A stretch of DNA of 64,000 nt from Mauremys mutica (Eukaryota; Chordata; Testudines; Geoemydidae): contig NC_059072.1 in NCBI RefSeq assembly GCF_020497125.1, forward strand, positions 55,896,697 through 55,960,696, written 5' to 3'. The notes under the pieces are model-generated. The model made no database searches, had not been told where the DNA came from, and saw only the letters and a program-made list of their open reading frames with translations. The first letter of the stretch is position 1. Each line of letters begins with the position of its first letter. Below are positions 24,215 through 36,027 of this stretch, in pieces. The position numbers and the translations under genes are program-made.

Positions 24215-25033
24215 CAGGGTTGCCAACTTTCTAATTGCAGAAAACTGAACACCCTTGCCCTGCCCCTTCCCCGAAGCCCCGACCCCACTCACTCCATCCC
24301 CCCTTCCTTCATCACTTGCTCTCCCCCACCCTCACTCACTCGCTCATTTTCACCGGGCTGGGGCAGAGCATTGGAGTGCAGGACGGGGTGAGGGCTCTGG
24401 CTGGGGGTGCCAGCTCTGGGGTAGGGCCAGGGATGTGGGAGGGGGCTCCAGGCTGGGGCACAGTGGTGGGGTGCAGGAGAGGCTCCAGGCTGGGGCAGTG
24501 GGTTGGGGTACAGGAGGAGGTGAGGGCTCTGGCTGGACGTGCAGGCTCTGGGGTGGGGCTAGAAATGAGGGGTTCAGGGTGCAGGAGGTGGCTCTGAGCT
24601 GGGGCAGGAGTTTAGGGTGCTGGAGGGGGCATAGGGTGCAGGCTCCGGGAGGGAGTTTGGGTGCGGGAGGGGATTCTGAGCTGGGCTCTCAGGCAGCTCT
24701 CAGGAAGCGGTGACATGTCCCTCCAGTTCCTAGGCGGCGGGGCAGCCAGGGGGCTCTGCGCCCTGCCCCCACCCACAGCTCCCACTGGCTGCAGTTCCTG
24801 GCCAATGGGAGTGGTAGAGCCAGCACTCAGGGTGGGGGCAGTGGGCTAGGAGCCAGAGGGACATGCCAGTCACATTCTGGGAGCTGCACGGAGCCGGGCA
24901 GGGAGCCTACCAGCCCCACTGTGCCACCAACCAAACTTTTAATGGCCCTGTCGGTCAGCAGTGCTGACCAGAGCTGCCAGGGTCCCTTTTCGACCGGGTG
25001 TTCTGGCCAAAAACCGTATACCTCGCAATCTTA
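24215..25033. mobile_element. hAT non-autonomous element
   Basis: It has the left terminus CAGGGTTGCCAACTTTCTAA and a degraded right end. An exact 8-bp duplication GGCCCACA flanks it (24207-24214 and 25034-25041). The interior is a series of degenerate G-rich repeats (gggtgcaggag, gctggggca) with long fortuitous frames. Confidence 0.85.
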
Positions 25034-25248
25034 GGCCCACATGAAGAGCCCTCTGTCAGATCCTTCTCCAGAGCAGAGTCCAGCTATCATAACTGCTGAG
25101 GCAGAAGTCTTATATATGGTTTCCTGTAGGTTACATGCTTACTTCTAGTCATGTGCCCTGTGACTACAAATCCCAGTTTTCAAGGGACTGGGGCAGGTGC
25201 AGGTCTCCAAGGACCTGTGCTCAGTTACGGTCTAGCACTGAATATAGT

Positions 25249-25360
25249 CAGAGCTGGTTGAAACATTTTGAATTTCACATTTTTTCTATTAAAAGGACAA
25301 ATTTTGCAACCCCTCACATATACACACATCCCCATTTTTTGACCTGTTTCAACAGTAAGT
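25249..25360. mobile_element. hAT-type MITE fragment (gctggttgaaa family)
   Basis: It starts cagagctggttgaaacattt and ends in gacctgtttcaacagt. This family has its best copy at 31476-31767, where an 8-bp duplication is seen. Confidence 0.45.
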
Positions 25361-25542
25361 GAAGCTAGTTAAAACAGCTCTCCTTAGGTGTTCTTACGCA
25401 GAGTTAGTTAATATGAGGTACCTAATGAAGACAAAGGCTGTCTGTAGTTTTCAGGGCAAAATAAGCCCAAGGCTCCCCTATAGTCTTTATACTCAATTTG
25501 CTGACTTGTGTTAAAACTGAAAACTGCCCGGTCTTAACTAAG

Positions 25543-25947
25543 CTTTTACCTTGTTTCAGAGTAGCAGCTGTGTTAGTTGTGTTAGATGCACAGACGAAGT
25601 GGGCTGTAGCTCACAAAAGCTTATGTTCAAATAAATTTCAAAGGGCTTGGCTACACTTACAAATTTGCAGCGCTGCAGCAGGGTGTGAAAACACACCCTC
25701 TGCAGCGCTGCAAATTGCGGCGCTACAAAGCGCCAGTGTAGTCAAAGCCCCAGCGCTCCCAGCGCTGTCTGTTATTCCCCACAGGGAGGTGGAGTACAGA
25801 CAGCGCTGGGAGAGTTTTCTCCCAGCGCTGGCGCTTTGACTACACTTAGCGCTTCAAAGCGCTGCCGCGGCAGCGCTTTGAAATGCAAGTGTAGCCAAAG
25901 CCTTAGTTTCTAAAGTGCCACAAGTACTGCTGTTCCTTTTACCTTGT
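25543..25947 (+). mobile_element. Fold-back retroelement copy C, split by a Harbinger MITE
   Basis: An exact 12-bp direct repeat CTTTTACCTTGT lies at 25543-25554 and 25936-25947. The first 25 or so bases (ttcagagtagcagctgtgtt) are the family 3' end in inverse. The body then reads in the opposite sense (cagacgaagtgggctgtagc, tcacaaaagcttatgttcaa), resuming after the MITE as ttagtttctaaagtgccaca and ending agtactgctgttc. This inverted junction is like the inversions seen when reverse transcription is primed twice. It keeps a mutated hammerhead-like core: CAGACGA, a GTGGG/CTCAC hairpin and AAAA in place of GAAA. Confidence 0.7.
25643..25902. mobile_element. PIF/Harbinger MITE (cagcgctg family), copy 1
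   Basis: The ends GGGCTTGGCTACACTTAC and ...caagtgtagccaaagcc are inverted. The interior is rich in cagcgctg palindromes and carries gttattccccacagggaggt. The terminal 30 bases resemble the terminus of the autonomous Harbinger at 60612. It sits inside fold-back copy C. Confidence 0.85.
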
Positions 25948-26319
25948 GTTAGCTAACTCAAGTTAACAGCACACCTTTTTTCCCCTGCTTAAGACCAGGC
26001 CTTTGGTTTCTGACTTATAATTCAAGCTCTCTACTGGACTACCTCTCAATTTATTTAAAACCAGGTGAAAATATATAATAGTTCCCTGAGTTCTTAACAT
26101 CGCCTCAGATTATCTGTAGATCATTAGTACCTTCTCTCTCCTCTCTTTTATTCTAGAGTGATGAAAATTCCCAACAGTTAAATTAAGTCACCCATTTTCC
26201 ACAGGAAAGCAGAAGAAACAACAGAATTAGTAAGAGGCAAGAGGGATTCATTTTAAATAAGTTCATTGGTAATCTCTAAAAAATGGCACTCTTCTCACTT
26301 CCTATCACTGCTATTGAAA

Positions 26320-26545
26320 AAAGATGGTCTTTTGGTTAAATCATTGGATTGGAACTCAGGGGACCTGGGTTCAATTCTCAGCACTACCACAGACTTCCTA
26401 CTGATTGTAGGCCACTCAGTCTGCAAAATGGAGACAATCTTCCTTTCTCTCACACACTCGCTGTCTTGCCAATTTCGTTTGTAAGATCTCTTGGGCAGAG
26501 ACTCTTATTATATGTAGGACTCTAGTTGTCACTGGAATTCATAAT
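26320..26545 (+). repeat. MIR-type SINE
   Basis: The MIR order is clear: ggattggaactcaggggacc, tgggttcaattctcagcact, then gccactcagtctgcaaaatg gagacaat. It is old and contains no intact promoter boxes that I would trust. Confidence 0.75.
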
Positions 26546-26725
26546 AAATGTTTTCCAGTGGACAATGAGCAAGTTTCCACTAAGTACTGGGAAATATTTT
26601 GGTCTCCTAGCTTTCAGAGCTACTGCTCATCTATCAGGAAGCACAGGAGTCCAACTAATACATGGTGTTCAAAGCAGGACCTTGAAAGTACTTTGGAAAA
26701 TCAGGCCACTTATTCAGTCACCTGA

Positions 26726-26982
26726 GCCCGTCTACACGGCACTGTACCCCTTTAACAATAACGGTATAGTCAAAGTGGTTCAGATGCAGTTATATTGGTA
26801 TAAAGGTGCTTATATTGGTATTGTTATTCATTATGGGAAGTAGAATAAGCCATAGCAGTATAAGGCACCTTTATAGAAATATAACTGTGTCCACTCTCGG
26901 ATTGTACCAGTATAACTATATCCATTAAGAAAGTCACGTCCCTGACAGTTATACCAGCAAAAAAGTGTGTAGACTAGACCTG
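26726..26982. mobile_element. PIF/Harbinger-type MITE, diverged
   Basis: The ends gcccgtctacacggcactgt and ...aaaaagtgtgtagactagac form an inverted repeat. The interior contains repeated ggtata and tataac motifs, in inverse between halves. The target duplication is unclear. Confidence 0.55.
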
Positions 26983-29253
26983 ACATCCACTTTTGAAAAA
27001 TTTGGCCAATGTCTTTAGTCCACTCAAAAACAAATTACTGATTCATAAAAATCAAAGGCCATCTGTATACATGAGAAACCGCTGTGCACTGTAAATGCAT
27101 GTTGTTCCAAGTGTAACATATACTCTGCAAATAGAAAAAAGACTTTCTTTTACAAGACTGAAGTCATGTAACTCATGTTGTGTTTGTGCCTTGGCCACAT
27201 TAGCTCTACTTTCTCCATCATCCAATGTGGCACTCTGCCATAGGAAGTATTAAGACTGTGCCAAGCAGGGTTTTACTGCTATAATGGTTGGACAAGTTTC
27301 CCCCTGCCCCCGCCCCACTCCTTCCATTAGCAATTAGAATTATTTTTTAAGCAAGGAATTAGCAAAGTGTTATTTCTAAGTGGATATGTTACATAAATTT
27401 GATCCTAAGGGATCTAATAATTTTTAGTGGGCTCCTGAAGAAAAAAGCAAGCTTTGTGTTGCTATAAATATTTTAGGCTTAGCTACTTTAACAGTAAATA
27501 CTACGTACGTTCCAGAGCAATGAGTGTTAGTTCAAATGTGAATTCTAGAAAGAGTCCTATATAGGGCTCTTCATCATCATATCTAGTAAAGTGACCTTCC
27601 AACATTGTTGACCCTCCATAAAACTAGGTGCCTGGGATAAAATACATGTGTGATTTTAGCTCATGTGGAAGAACTAATCTAATGCCACTCCCACATCCCA
27701 TACATAAACTGAAACTTGATAATGTCATGTTGTCAGAGTTTTAAACGCTTAGATAAGATCTCAGCAATTCTTATCTAGATGTCTTTCCCTGAAACCATCA
27801 AACATTGCATTTTAACCATAATATGTTTCACTAGAAAAAAAATCAAGAAATTTTCCAAACTAAGATTTTGCACTAGTCAACTTAGCCTGCATTTCTCCTT
27901 ATAGATACTTGCTACTATGCAATAAAAAAAAAGCTAAAGTACTATATTTTAACAAACAAGACTGACTATTTAATTAACCAAATATTTCGAGACAGCATTT
28001 TAGGTAATTATGAACCAAGACAGAAATATCATTTCATTACAGTCAGAAGCTGATGTACTACATTTCTAATTTTAAGAAAGTGACATATTACTGACCCAGA
28101 GCAGCTCCCGTCTCCTCAAACTTCTTTATTTTGGGTTATTATGCATTCATCTAGGGTCCTATATACTGTCCATCACCTGCTTATCTAAGCACATCAAAAT
28201 AACTGGTGTACATGTAAGACCTCTTTTCCCAGGGACAATGCTTTGGGGTCTTTAGCAGTGTTATGATGGGAAGTTAAAGATATGGATTTTGCATTTTGCT
28301 TTGAAGTCATGGAAGTTCATAGTCATTCTGATCTCTTTTGGGACAGTATGTTTCAGGTATATGGTCCAGTCATTCTCCTGCACAAAAAAGTTTCATGGAT
28401 GTTGACTGTTCTATCCTTCCTATGGAATATGACTGTCCTGATGGGTTGTGATCATGCATAGGAGGAGGGGCTGCCCCAAATAACCACCTGGGCTAGTCCT
28501 CTAAAGGGCTTAGATGGGGACTGAAACCTAGAGTGTGATTCAAAGTGGAGTCAGTGAACAGAATGGGACAATGAACTCTTGGCAACCTGTGCTGCCGAAC
28601 AGACGAGCTGCTGCGTTCCTTACCAGCTGTAGCTCTAGAGTCAGCAGACACGATTCTAAGATAGAGAGAACTGCAATAATCCTGGTGGAGGCTACAAATG
28701 CATGGGTCCCCATGGCTAAGTCCATATTTAATAGGGTGTGGGACAATCTTCTTGCCAGCTGTAAATTTTAAAAAAGACCATTTTTCACAGCCATAGTTGT
28801 TGGGGTACCCTGAAACAGTGAGGGACACAGCTGCCCACTGAAGCTATGAAGGGCTAGGAAGGATCTGAGGGCAGATGCTCCCAGTGGGGTGTGATCTTAC
28901 AGAGGTGGCAAGTTCTTTGAAGTGCTTCCTTCTCTCCTCACTGCTTTTACCTCAGTCTTTCCTAGTTTCTGTTCGACCAGCTGTTCTTAATAGAGTTGCT
29001 GATCTCAGCCAACCCTTTGCTAGGAGACTGGTGCTGTTTGTCTCTAGAACTAATGAAATATAGCCTGTTCAGTAGAAAGTAAACCATGGATATCCATTAA
29101 TGTGTCTAATGGCGCCAGTGGGAAAGTGCCAGTAGAACTGGCTGAGAGTAGGCACTGGCAGTGCTGGGAGAGAGCTAGGTGTCAGGAGTGGACTGATTAC
29201 TTGGTGGGTGGGATTGGGAGAAGAACTCCTCATAGCAGCCTGTCACCTTAGAC
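26983..29253. other. Unique DNA, nothing recognised
   Basis: No repeat family or coding exon was recognised. Overlapping frames on both strands at 28493-28828 have no domain and look fortuitous. Confidence 0.5.
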
Positions 29254-29618
29254 CAGGACTGTGCTCCTTTCAGGAGACTGATCTGTCTTGCGTACACTAA
29301 CTTTCACCTCACTTAAAAGCTACTTGCTTACAAAATCAGACATAAAAATACAGAAGTGTCACAGCATGCTATTACTGAAAATGTGCTTACTTTCTCATTT
29401 TTACTTATAAAATAAATCAACTGGAATATAAATATTGTACCTACATTTCAGGGTATAGTATATAGAGAAGTAAAAACAAGTAATTGTCTGTCTGACATTT
29501 TAGTTTGTACTGACTTCACTAGTGCTTTTTATGTAGCCTGTTGTAAAACTAGGCAAATATCTAGACAAGCTGATGTACCCCGTGGAAGACCATGCATACC
29601 CCTGGCTGAGAACCACTG
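29254..29618. mobile_element. hAT MITE, second copy of the 8365 family
   Basis: From ctttcaggagactgatctgt to ctgagaaccactg it is colinear with 8365-8767 (shared cttgcttacaaaatcagaca, taaatcaactggaatataaa, gtagcctgttgtaaaactag). The left terminus has been degraded to caggactgtgc. Confidence 0.8.
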
Positions 29619-29623
29619 CCTGA

Positions 29624-29895
29624 GGCTATGGCTACACTTGCACTTCAAAGCGCTGCCGCGGTAGCGCTTTGAAGCGCTAAGTGTAGTCAAAGCGCCAGCG
29701 CTGGGAGAGAGCTCTCCCAGCGCTGTCCGTACTCCACCTCCCTGTGGGGAATAACATGCAGCGCTGGGAGCCGCGCTCCCAGCGCTGGGGCTTTGACCAC
29801 ACTGGCGCTTTGCAGTGCCGCAATTTGCAGCGCTGGAGAGGGTGAGTTTTCACACCCTGCTGCAGCGCTGCAAATTTGCAAGTGTAGCCATGGCC
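29624..29895. mobile_element. PIF/Harbinger MITE (cagcgctg family), copy 2
   Basis: The ends GGCTATGGCTACACTTGCAC and, in inverse, GGCCATGGCTACACTTGCAA are flanked by TGA (29621-29623) and TAA (29896-29898), as expected for a 3-bp TWA target with one change. The second terminus continues atttgcagcgctg, close to the start of the autonomous element at 60612 (tatggctacacttgcgagtt). Confidence 0.88.
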
Positions 29896-31074
29896 TAAGA
29901 CTAACAGTCAGTGCTATTTAGGGGAGGTTGAGCAAAGGAAGTCCAGGACCTCATCACAGCACCATGTGGAAACATAGGGACTGGCTGCTATAATCTGTAT
30001 GTTACTGCAAGTGTATGAATTTACCACGAGGGAGCATCAAAAAAGGGCACACATGGCTGCATGCCAGCATTTAAACAGGGAGGTAATATCTAGTCAATAT
30101 GACCCAAAGAAATAGAGGGCACCCACCCAGACAGACAGGCTAACCTAGGTGTGCAGCAATGCCATGTCGGATAGCGGTGAAAGGAATATTTAACCTGAAA
30201 TGAGGATGTGTCCACACCTACCTTTTATTGCAGAGTAACTCATTCCAAATTTGAGTTACTCCACTTCCAAAGTGGATTGATTAATGCAGAATGAGATGCC
30301 AAATCATTTTTTAAAAGCTGGTGCAGACTTAAGTTTATCCCCCAAAAAGTCAAGTTAATCTAAAATAACTTTCAAATGTAGACAACCCATAAGGCAGATA
30401 CAGATTTGCAGGATTAGGCCCTAAATGTCTGTTAACCCGTGCGAGTTAGTCACATATCACTTTGCATGAAAAGGCTTGATAAAAGAAAATCAAGTCTCCT
30501 TTTCTGAAGAGAGTGTCCTCAAACCAGTAACTCAGCTAACATGAATGGCTGTTCAGTTTTTGTAGACGCTTGGTCTTCCATACTTCTGTTCTCCCACCCA
30601 GACACTACACTTACTGAAAAATCCTCATTATCATCCTGTTAGACTGAGAGTCAATACTCAGAACTTCTGTCTTAAAAAGTTGCACCAAACACCAAAGTGC
30701 TCCCCAATTAAGCGCTCTCACTCCCAGATCTGGGACAGAGCAACCTAAGAGAGGATTATTTTATTATTCTGGTCATCAATATGTGGAGCTATTTTGTTTC
30801 TGTTACAATGTTTGCTGTCATCAGAAAACTTGAGTGCCTGTACAATCCATGACCAGACTTTCTCCTAATAGGGGAATAAGATATATTAAATACTTTGGTA
30901 TCAGTTTTGCTCTCTGTGTCCCTTCTGCAGCACACACCATCGACTCTAGAGGAATCAAGTTGTCATGCAAGACTGCTTCCCTGCCCTCCCTCTCCATCAA
31001 GCTTCCACAAAAAATCCCAAATATGCCCATAACTAATAAGAGTCAGAGAGGCGTGTTCCAACCATAAGACCTAT
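29896..31074. other. Mostly unique DNA with a possible MITE at 30204-30388
   Basis: The segment 30204-30388 begins ggatgtgtccacacctacct and ends ...aaatgtagacaaccc, which looks like a diverged Harbinger-type MITE. Nothing else was recognised. Confidence 0.4.
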
Positions 31075-31265
31075 AATGGAATTCCTAAACTCTAATCCTG
31101 CCTGTGACATTGAAACCCTCTGTGGCCTTTGCCAAGTCACTTTGCCTGTCTGCCTCAGTTTCCTCAACTATAAAATGGGAATACTCTTTCCCCTACTTTA
31201 CAGGGGCAGTGTGAGGATTCATTAGTGTTTATAAAGTTATTTGAAGATGAAGTGCTATGAGTGTA
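31075..31265 (+). repeat. MIR-type SINE
   Basis: MIR features are taatcctgcctgtgacattg, tttgccaagtcactttgcct, ctgcctcagtttcctcaact and ataaaatgggaata, followed by a 3' part gaggattcattagtg. Confidence 0.75.
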
Positions 31266-31475
31266 GAGTTGTGTCTGAGTACAAAAAAAAAATGGTACTC
31301 CAGCGACATGACAGATTTTTTTTAAAGATGTACTTCAAAAGAAAAGAAAGATTGTCCTTTTAAATTATTCACAGTAGGCTTTTTTCACATTACAAATTCA
31401 GATTTTGCCTGCCATGGAGGACTCTATGATGATCGCAGAAAGAGTGAGGTGATGTTGATAGCATAATAGTCAAGA

Positions 31476-31767
31476 GTAAGGCTGGTTGAAAATTTTGCAT
31501 TAAAACTGTTTGATGGAAAATTGGCTTTTTGACTACAAAATTTTTTGTGAAAAAAGTGTTGGCTTTCTGCAGAAAATCTTGATAACTGTTGAGAAACGGA
31601 ATGCCCAAGAACTGAAAAGTTCAATTTTCAGCTGAAAATTTGTCAGGTTTTGATATTTCAAGAAGTCAACATTTTCCATAGAAAATTTTGACAAAAACAA
31701 AATTAGTTTGTCAAAATTTTCCATGGGGAGGGGGAAGTATTTCTCCCCCACCCCCGCAAACAGCTCT
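31476..31767. mobile_element. hAT-type MITE (gctggttgaaa family)
   Basis: An exact 8-bp duplication AGTCAAGA flanks it (31468-31475 and 31768-31775). The ends gtaaggctggttgaaaattt and ...ggggaagtatttctcccc...cagctct are imperfect inverted repeats. The interior is full of gaaaatttt and ttttcag motifs. Related copies are at 25249, 35046 and 57350. Confidence 0.8.
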
Positions 31768-31796
31768 AGTCAAGAAAGTGAAACTCGCTGAGCACC

Positions 31797-31994
31797 TCAG
31801 AGGGGAAAAACAACGAGGAGTCCTTGTGGCACCTTAGAGACTAACAAATTTATTTGGGCATAAGCGTGGGTTCTAGCCCACGAAAGCTTATGCCCAAATA
31901 AATTTGTTAGTCTCTAAGGTGCCACAAGGACTCCTCGTTTTTGCTGATACAGACTAGCATAGCTACCACTCTGAAACCTGTCAGAGTGGAAAAA
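31797..31994. mobile_element. Fold-back retroelement copy B, perfect palindrome
   Basis: A 14-bp direct repeat (TCAGAGGGGAAAAA at 31797-31810, TCAGAGTGGAAAAA at 31981-31994) flanks the insert 31811-31980. Its arms 31812-31865 and 31886-31939 are inverse at all 54 positions. The centre is the hairpin gtgggttctagcccac (31866-31881) followed by gaaa. The right tail ttgctgatacagactagcat then agctaccactctgaa is the unpaired family end. The perfect arms and near-perfect duplication mean the insertion is young, or the palindrome is being kept homogeneous. Confidence 0.85.
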
Positions 31995-34489
31995 GATTGT
32001 TAGTGAACTCCTTTTTTTCAAAATAGTTAACACCTATTACATTACAGTGACTAATGTCTTAGGGAAAAACATCTTTATTAAAGATTCACCAATCCACCCC
32101 TTCAGCTGAGGTGTCAAGGCACAGAATACACATCCTGTGAGACATCTAGCCAGTACTCCAGCAAAACCAAGGAAAACAAGACTTGACATTCCTGATATCT
32201 AAGGCAAGAATCAATTTTTCGGTAAGACACATAAGCCACCCAACCATGGGTATTCTTCCAGGTATTCATTATACCTCATAAAAAAGCAAGAGGGCTCAAT
32301 CTTGATTTTTAAAATCCTTTACAGGTTACCTTTAAGGGAGCCATTCCAGTGGGTGGGTGCATGCACATAAATAAGTCCTGCTCCTTAGGGTTTCATATGG
32401 AAACATTTACCAAGTTACACCAGAATAAATGGCAGTAAAAGCTTAGAATAAGCCTGCTCCTTCAGCACTAGATACTCTATTTTAGATTTTATTTGTAATT
32501 AAAATGTTCCACAGGAAATATTTACTACAGCCTTAATTACCTAATTAAACCTGTTCCTGTAGCCTGATGTAATGCAAGAGAACAATCATGCAGATGGCAA
32601 AGGTTTAAAATGGAATTATACTAGGCTACTAATTATATACATGCACAAAAGTTAAAAGAAATCTAAAAGTAATGGTTTATTTTTAATGCGTATAATTTTA
32701 ACTCTGGCAAAATTACATGTGTCTGGACACATACACAGCTGTCATGTCTCCGAGATAAGGAGCAAATGAGAAGAAACCAGTAATCTAGTATGAGCCCCTT
32801 GTATCTTAATGCAAAAAGAAAGAAAAGAAATGTTGCTTATAGCACCTATACTCTAGAATGAAGTAAATCAAAGAGTCTCACAGAAAGCTTAAGTCTGCTC
32901 ATTATAGGGCCTGTAATTAGAGCTAACACAAACACACACGTGATGTCTTTATTTAAAGAGTGCACGGTAGTTTTATTTTTTGCTAAATGAAAGCTTGAAA
33001 TTGCCAGGTGGATAAACATTCAAACCTGTCTTTTAGCGATGCAGACAAAACACTGAGAGTCTCTATTAAACTTTTCTAGTATTTGATGACAGAAAATTGT
33101 ATAAAAGTTTAGCTCTCATAAATGCCTACTCCCCTTTAATGCCATATGGCATATAGAGTACTCAAAAAAAAAAAAAGCCAAGGGAATGCTGTGAAATCAG
33201 TTTCCATTTACCCATCTCTTCTTAAAGTTTCTACAAACTGTTGTAGGACACACTCCTCTTCTCCCTATTTCCTCTCCTTTCATAGCTTGTCTACTTGGGG
33301 AAAATGCATCATGTTACCAAATGTCTTGACTAGCACATTTTAACTATCAATATTAAACATGATTTAGCCCTTGGTATAGGCAGTGACTTTAGTGAGAAGC
33401 GTTAGCTGGTCACGGTTAACTCTGGGGACATTCACAACTAACCAATGCACTTTTGAATAGGACTTGTCCTTTTCTGCACTTGGTGCTAAGTTGAGTTTAA
33501 TATCAAGAGTTAGGTAATCAAGAGTTAAAATGTGTTGGTGTTTTTTGACAGGAGACACTTTCCCCAGGCCTTATGTCTAACATCAGTCACCAAAATTCTG
33601 GATCAAGAAGAACGGACAGGGTTCCTTTCAGAGACATCCAATGACACTCCTGAAGTAGAAGGAATTAAAACATTTTCCCTTCCAGTTACTTGCCCTGCCT
33701 AGCATTGAAATTTACTGTGCCAATTATGACATACTTCAAGGAAAATAAATATGTAAACAAACCAATAATAAAAAGCTGCAAACAGATTAGACAGAATTTT
33801 TACACAGGGCTTTTACACTGTAAAAGACAGTTCATATCTAATATTCTCCTCCTGGCAGTGGCCAATATCTGAAACTTTAGAAGAAAGCAAGGCCTTCCTC
33901 CACAAACAATTAAGCCAGTCAGTTGTGACTTGGTGTCTCTTTAAAGCCAGAACCTGCCCTGTGATAAGGCGGTGTTGCTGGCTACTTGAGGATTCCCCTC
34001 CAACTAGAGTAATCTTTGGATGGTATTGAGTGGTCACATGCTATCCTAAGTTGCCAGTGCAGGTGGCATAGATAACAGAAAGACTGTAGCTGGGACACCC
34101 CTATGTCCTAATGCACAATAGCCTTTTGGGACCATAAGCAGCCCTGAGACTGTTCTAGTTTATGCCAGGGAGTGGCATGACAGCTAGACACCCCAGATCC
34201 AAAGTAAACAGGGTGAAAAAAAGTGGTTTTAAGGCACCTTTGCACCTCATTCCCCCAGATATGCATAGAGCACAGCTCAGGATCTAGGTATTAAGTGTTA
34301 ATTTCTCTGGATCAGGTCATAAAATGTCCATTAACATCTAAAAAACCCCGTTTTTCTATACACATACATTGCCCCCCTCCTCTGGAAGAAGAGATATAGT
34401 TTACATTAGTGACTAAAAACAGCGAAACTTTAGACTACAGTAAGTGTTAGGCACTGTACCTTTAGTCTTACTTTACTGTCACAGGACTC
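31995..34489. other. Unique AT-rich DNA, nothing recognised
   Basis: About 2.5 kb shows no recognised transposon or gene. It is one of the longest repeat-poor stretches of the window, so it is a place to look for conserved non-coding elements, although none can be shown from one sequence. Confidence 0.5.
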
Positions 34490-34492
34490 TTA

Positions 34493-34769
34493 AGGCTTGT
34501 CTACATTACATGCTGGATCTACAGGCAGCAATTGATCCAGCGGGGGTCGATAGACGTGATAAATCGATCGCCGAATGCTCTCCCGTCAACTCTGGTACTC
34601 CACCAGAGCGAGAGGCGCAGGCGGAGTCGACGGGGGAGCATCAGCAGTCGACTCACTGCAGTGAAGACACCGCAGTGAGTAGATCTAAGTACGTCAACTT
34701 CAGCTACATTATTCACGTAGCTGAAGTTGCGTAACTTAGATTGATCCCCACCCCAGTGTAGACCAGACC
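34493..34769. mobile_element. PIF/Harbinger-type MITE, copy 2 of the 21497 family
   Basis: The trinucleotide TTA flanks both ends (34490-34492 and 34770-34772), the usual PIF/Harbinger target. The ends aggcttgtctacatt and ...agtgtagaccagacc are inverted. The interior is colinear with 21497-21771. Confidence 0.85.
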
Positions 34770-34957
34770 TTAGATTTTACTCTTTCTCACAGTGCTCTTC
34801 ACTAGAGGGATCTCTCTCTATTGGGTCATGTTGCAAGACATCTATTAGCGGCTCGACTATTCACCACAGAAAAACTTTTAAAAGGACTTTATTCGGAGGG
34901 TGCAGTACTGCCATCAAGAAAAAAGGGTGAGGTATGTTTATATTATTTTTAAAAGAT

Positions 34958-35005
34958 ACAAAGATTTAAGTGGTAAGCCCCACAAAGATTTAAGTGGTAA
35001 GCCCC
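34958..35005 (+). repeat. 24-bp tandem duplication
   Basis: The unit acaaagatttaagtggtaag plus cccc occurs twice without mismatch, followed by a partial third unit (acaaagag). It is a recent local duplication in unique DNA. Confidence 0.9.
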
Positions 35006-35045
35006 ACAAAGAGGTGCCAGAATGAATGATATTTGTTGTGACAAG

Positions 35046-35460
35046 AGCTGGATGGACGACAGAAATTCTATTTCATGGAAGATTTCAAGATATTTGAAAT
35101 GTGGCTTAATTTCAAATCTGAACAAAACCTAAAATCTTCTCCTTGGGAAAAATCTGAAAAAGTCTGTTCTGGACTGATAGATGTGTTTCATCTTGACAAA
35201 ACTGGAGCTTTGTTTGACTTTAATTTTTTCTTTTGTATTATTAAATAAAAGGAAAGTTGTTTCACCATGAAAAATTAAAACATTTCATTCTGAAAATGTC
35301 AATGGGACATTAACATTATTGGCATTTTTATTGGTTTGCATTTCAGAGATGAAATTTTGGGAAAAAAAAACAAACACATTTTAAAGCATTTTGATTTCAA
35401 CAGTACTGCACTTTCTGACAGAAAATGGTTCCAGTGAAGTTCTTCTGGCCAGCTTTAATT
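35046..35460. mobile_element. hAT-type MITE (gctggttgaaa family), old copy
   Basis: It begins agctggatggacgacagaaa and ends gttcttctggccagcttt, with gaaaattt-type motifs inside. It is diverged and has no clear target duplication. Confidence 0.45.
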
Positions 35461-35713
35461 GTAACTTTGCTATTTTGGCTTTTAGATAAATATGTCAGAG
35501 TTACCAATATTCCCTACTTTTCTTTTTAGGTAATTTGAGGATTTCTTTTAAAACATGAACTTTGGGCCAATTGTCCACTCTGTTAAAACAGTTATTTAGG
35601 TCTGGCGTAATTTGGAGTTACAATGGTGTAAAACTTGTAACTGCATTTAGTAATCAAGGCTGAAATAAAAATGAAAGCCCCAAGTTATATAGGCCCTCAA
35701 ATGTCACGAGTTT

Positions 35714-35740
35714 TAAACACAAACACACACACACACACAC
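35714..35740. repeat. (CA)n microsatellite
   Basis: Twelve or so CA units directly abut the left end of the following hAT MITE, which hides any target duplication. Confidence 0.9.
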
Positions 35741-36027
35741 AGTGGTGAGCAACCAGGGTAATCTGATTGCAGGCCGTGAGACATTTTGCTGACCTTGACT
35801 GTCCAGAGGCATGGGCCCCCGCAGCTCCCAGTGGCTGCGGTTCACCGTTCCCAGCAGCCAGCATGTCCCTGCGTCCCGCTGCATCCCACAGCTTCCATTG
35901 GCCGGGAATGGTAAACCACAGCCACTGGAAGCTGCGGGGGGCCGTGTCTGCGGAAGGTCAATGTCAGCAAAATGTCTCAGGGCCCGCAATCAGATTACCT
36001 TGATGGGCCGCAGGTTGTCCACCACTG
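35740..36027. mobile_element. hAT MITE
   Basis: The inverted ends CAGTGGTGAGCAACC and, in inverse, CAGTGGTGGACAACC match with two changes. The interior halves are also partly inverse (gctgaccttgactgtcc against ggtcaatgtcagc; attgcaggccgtgagacatt against aatgtctcagggcccgcaat). Confidence 0.8.
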
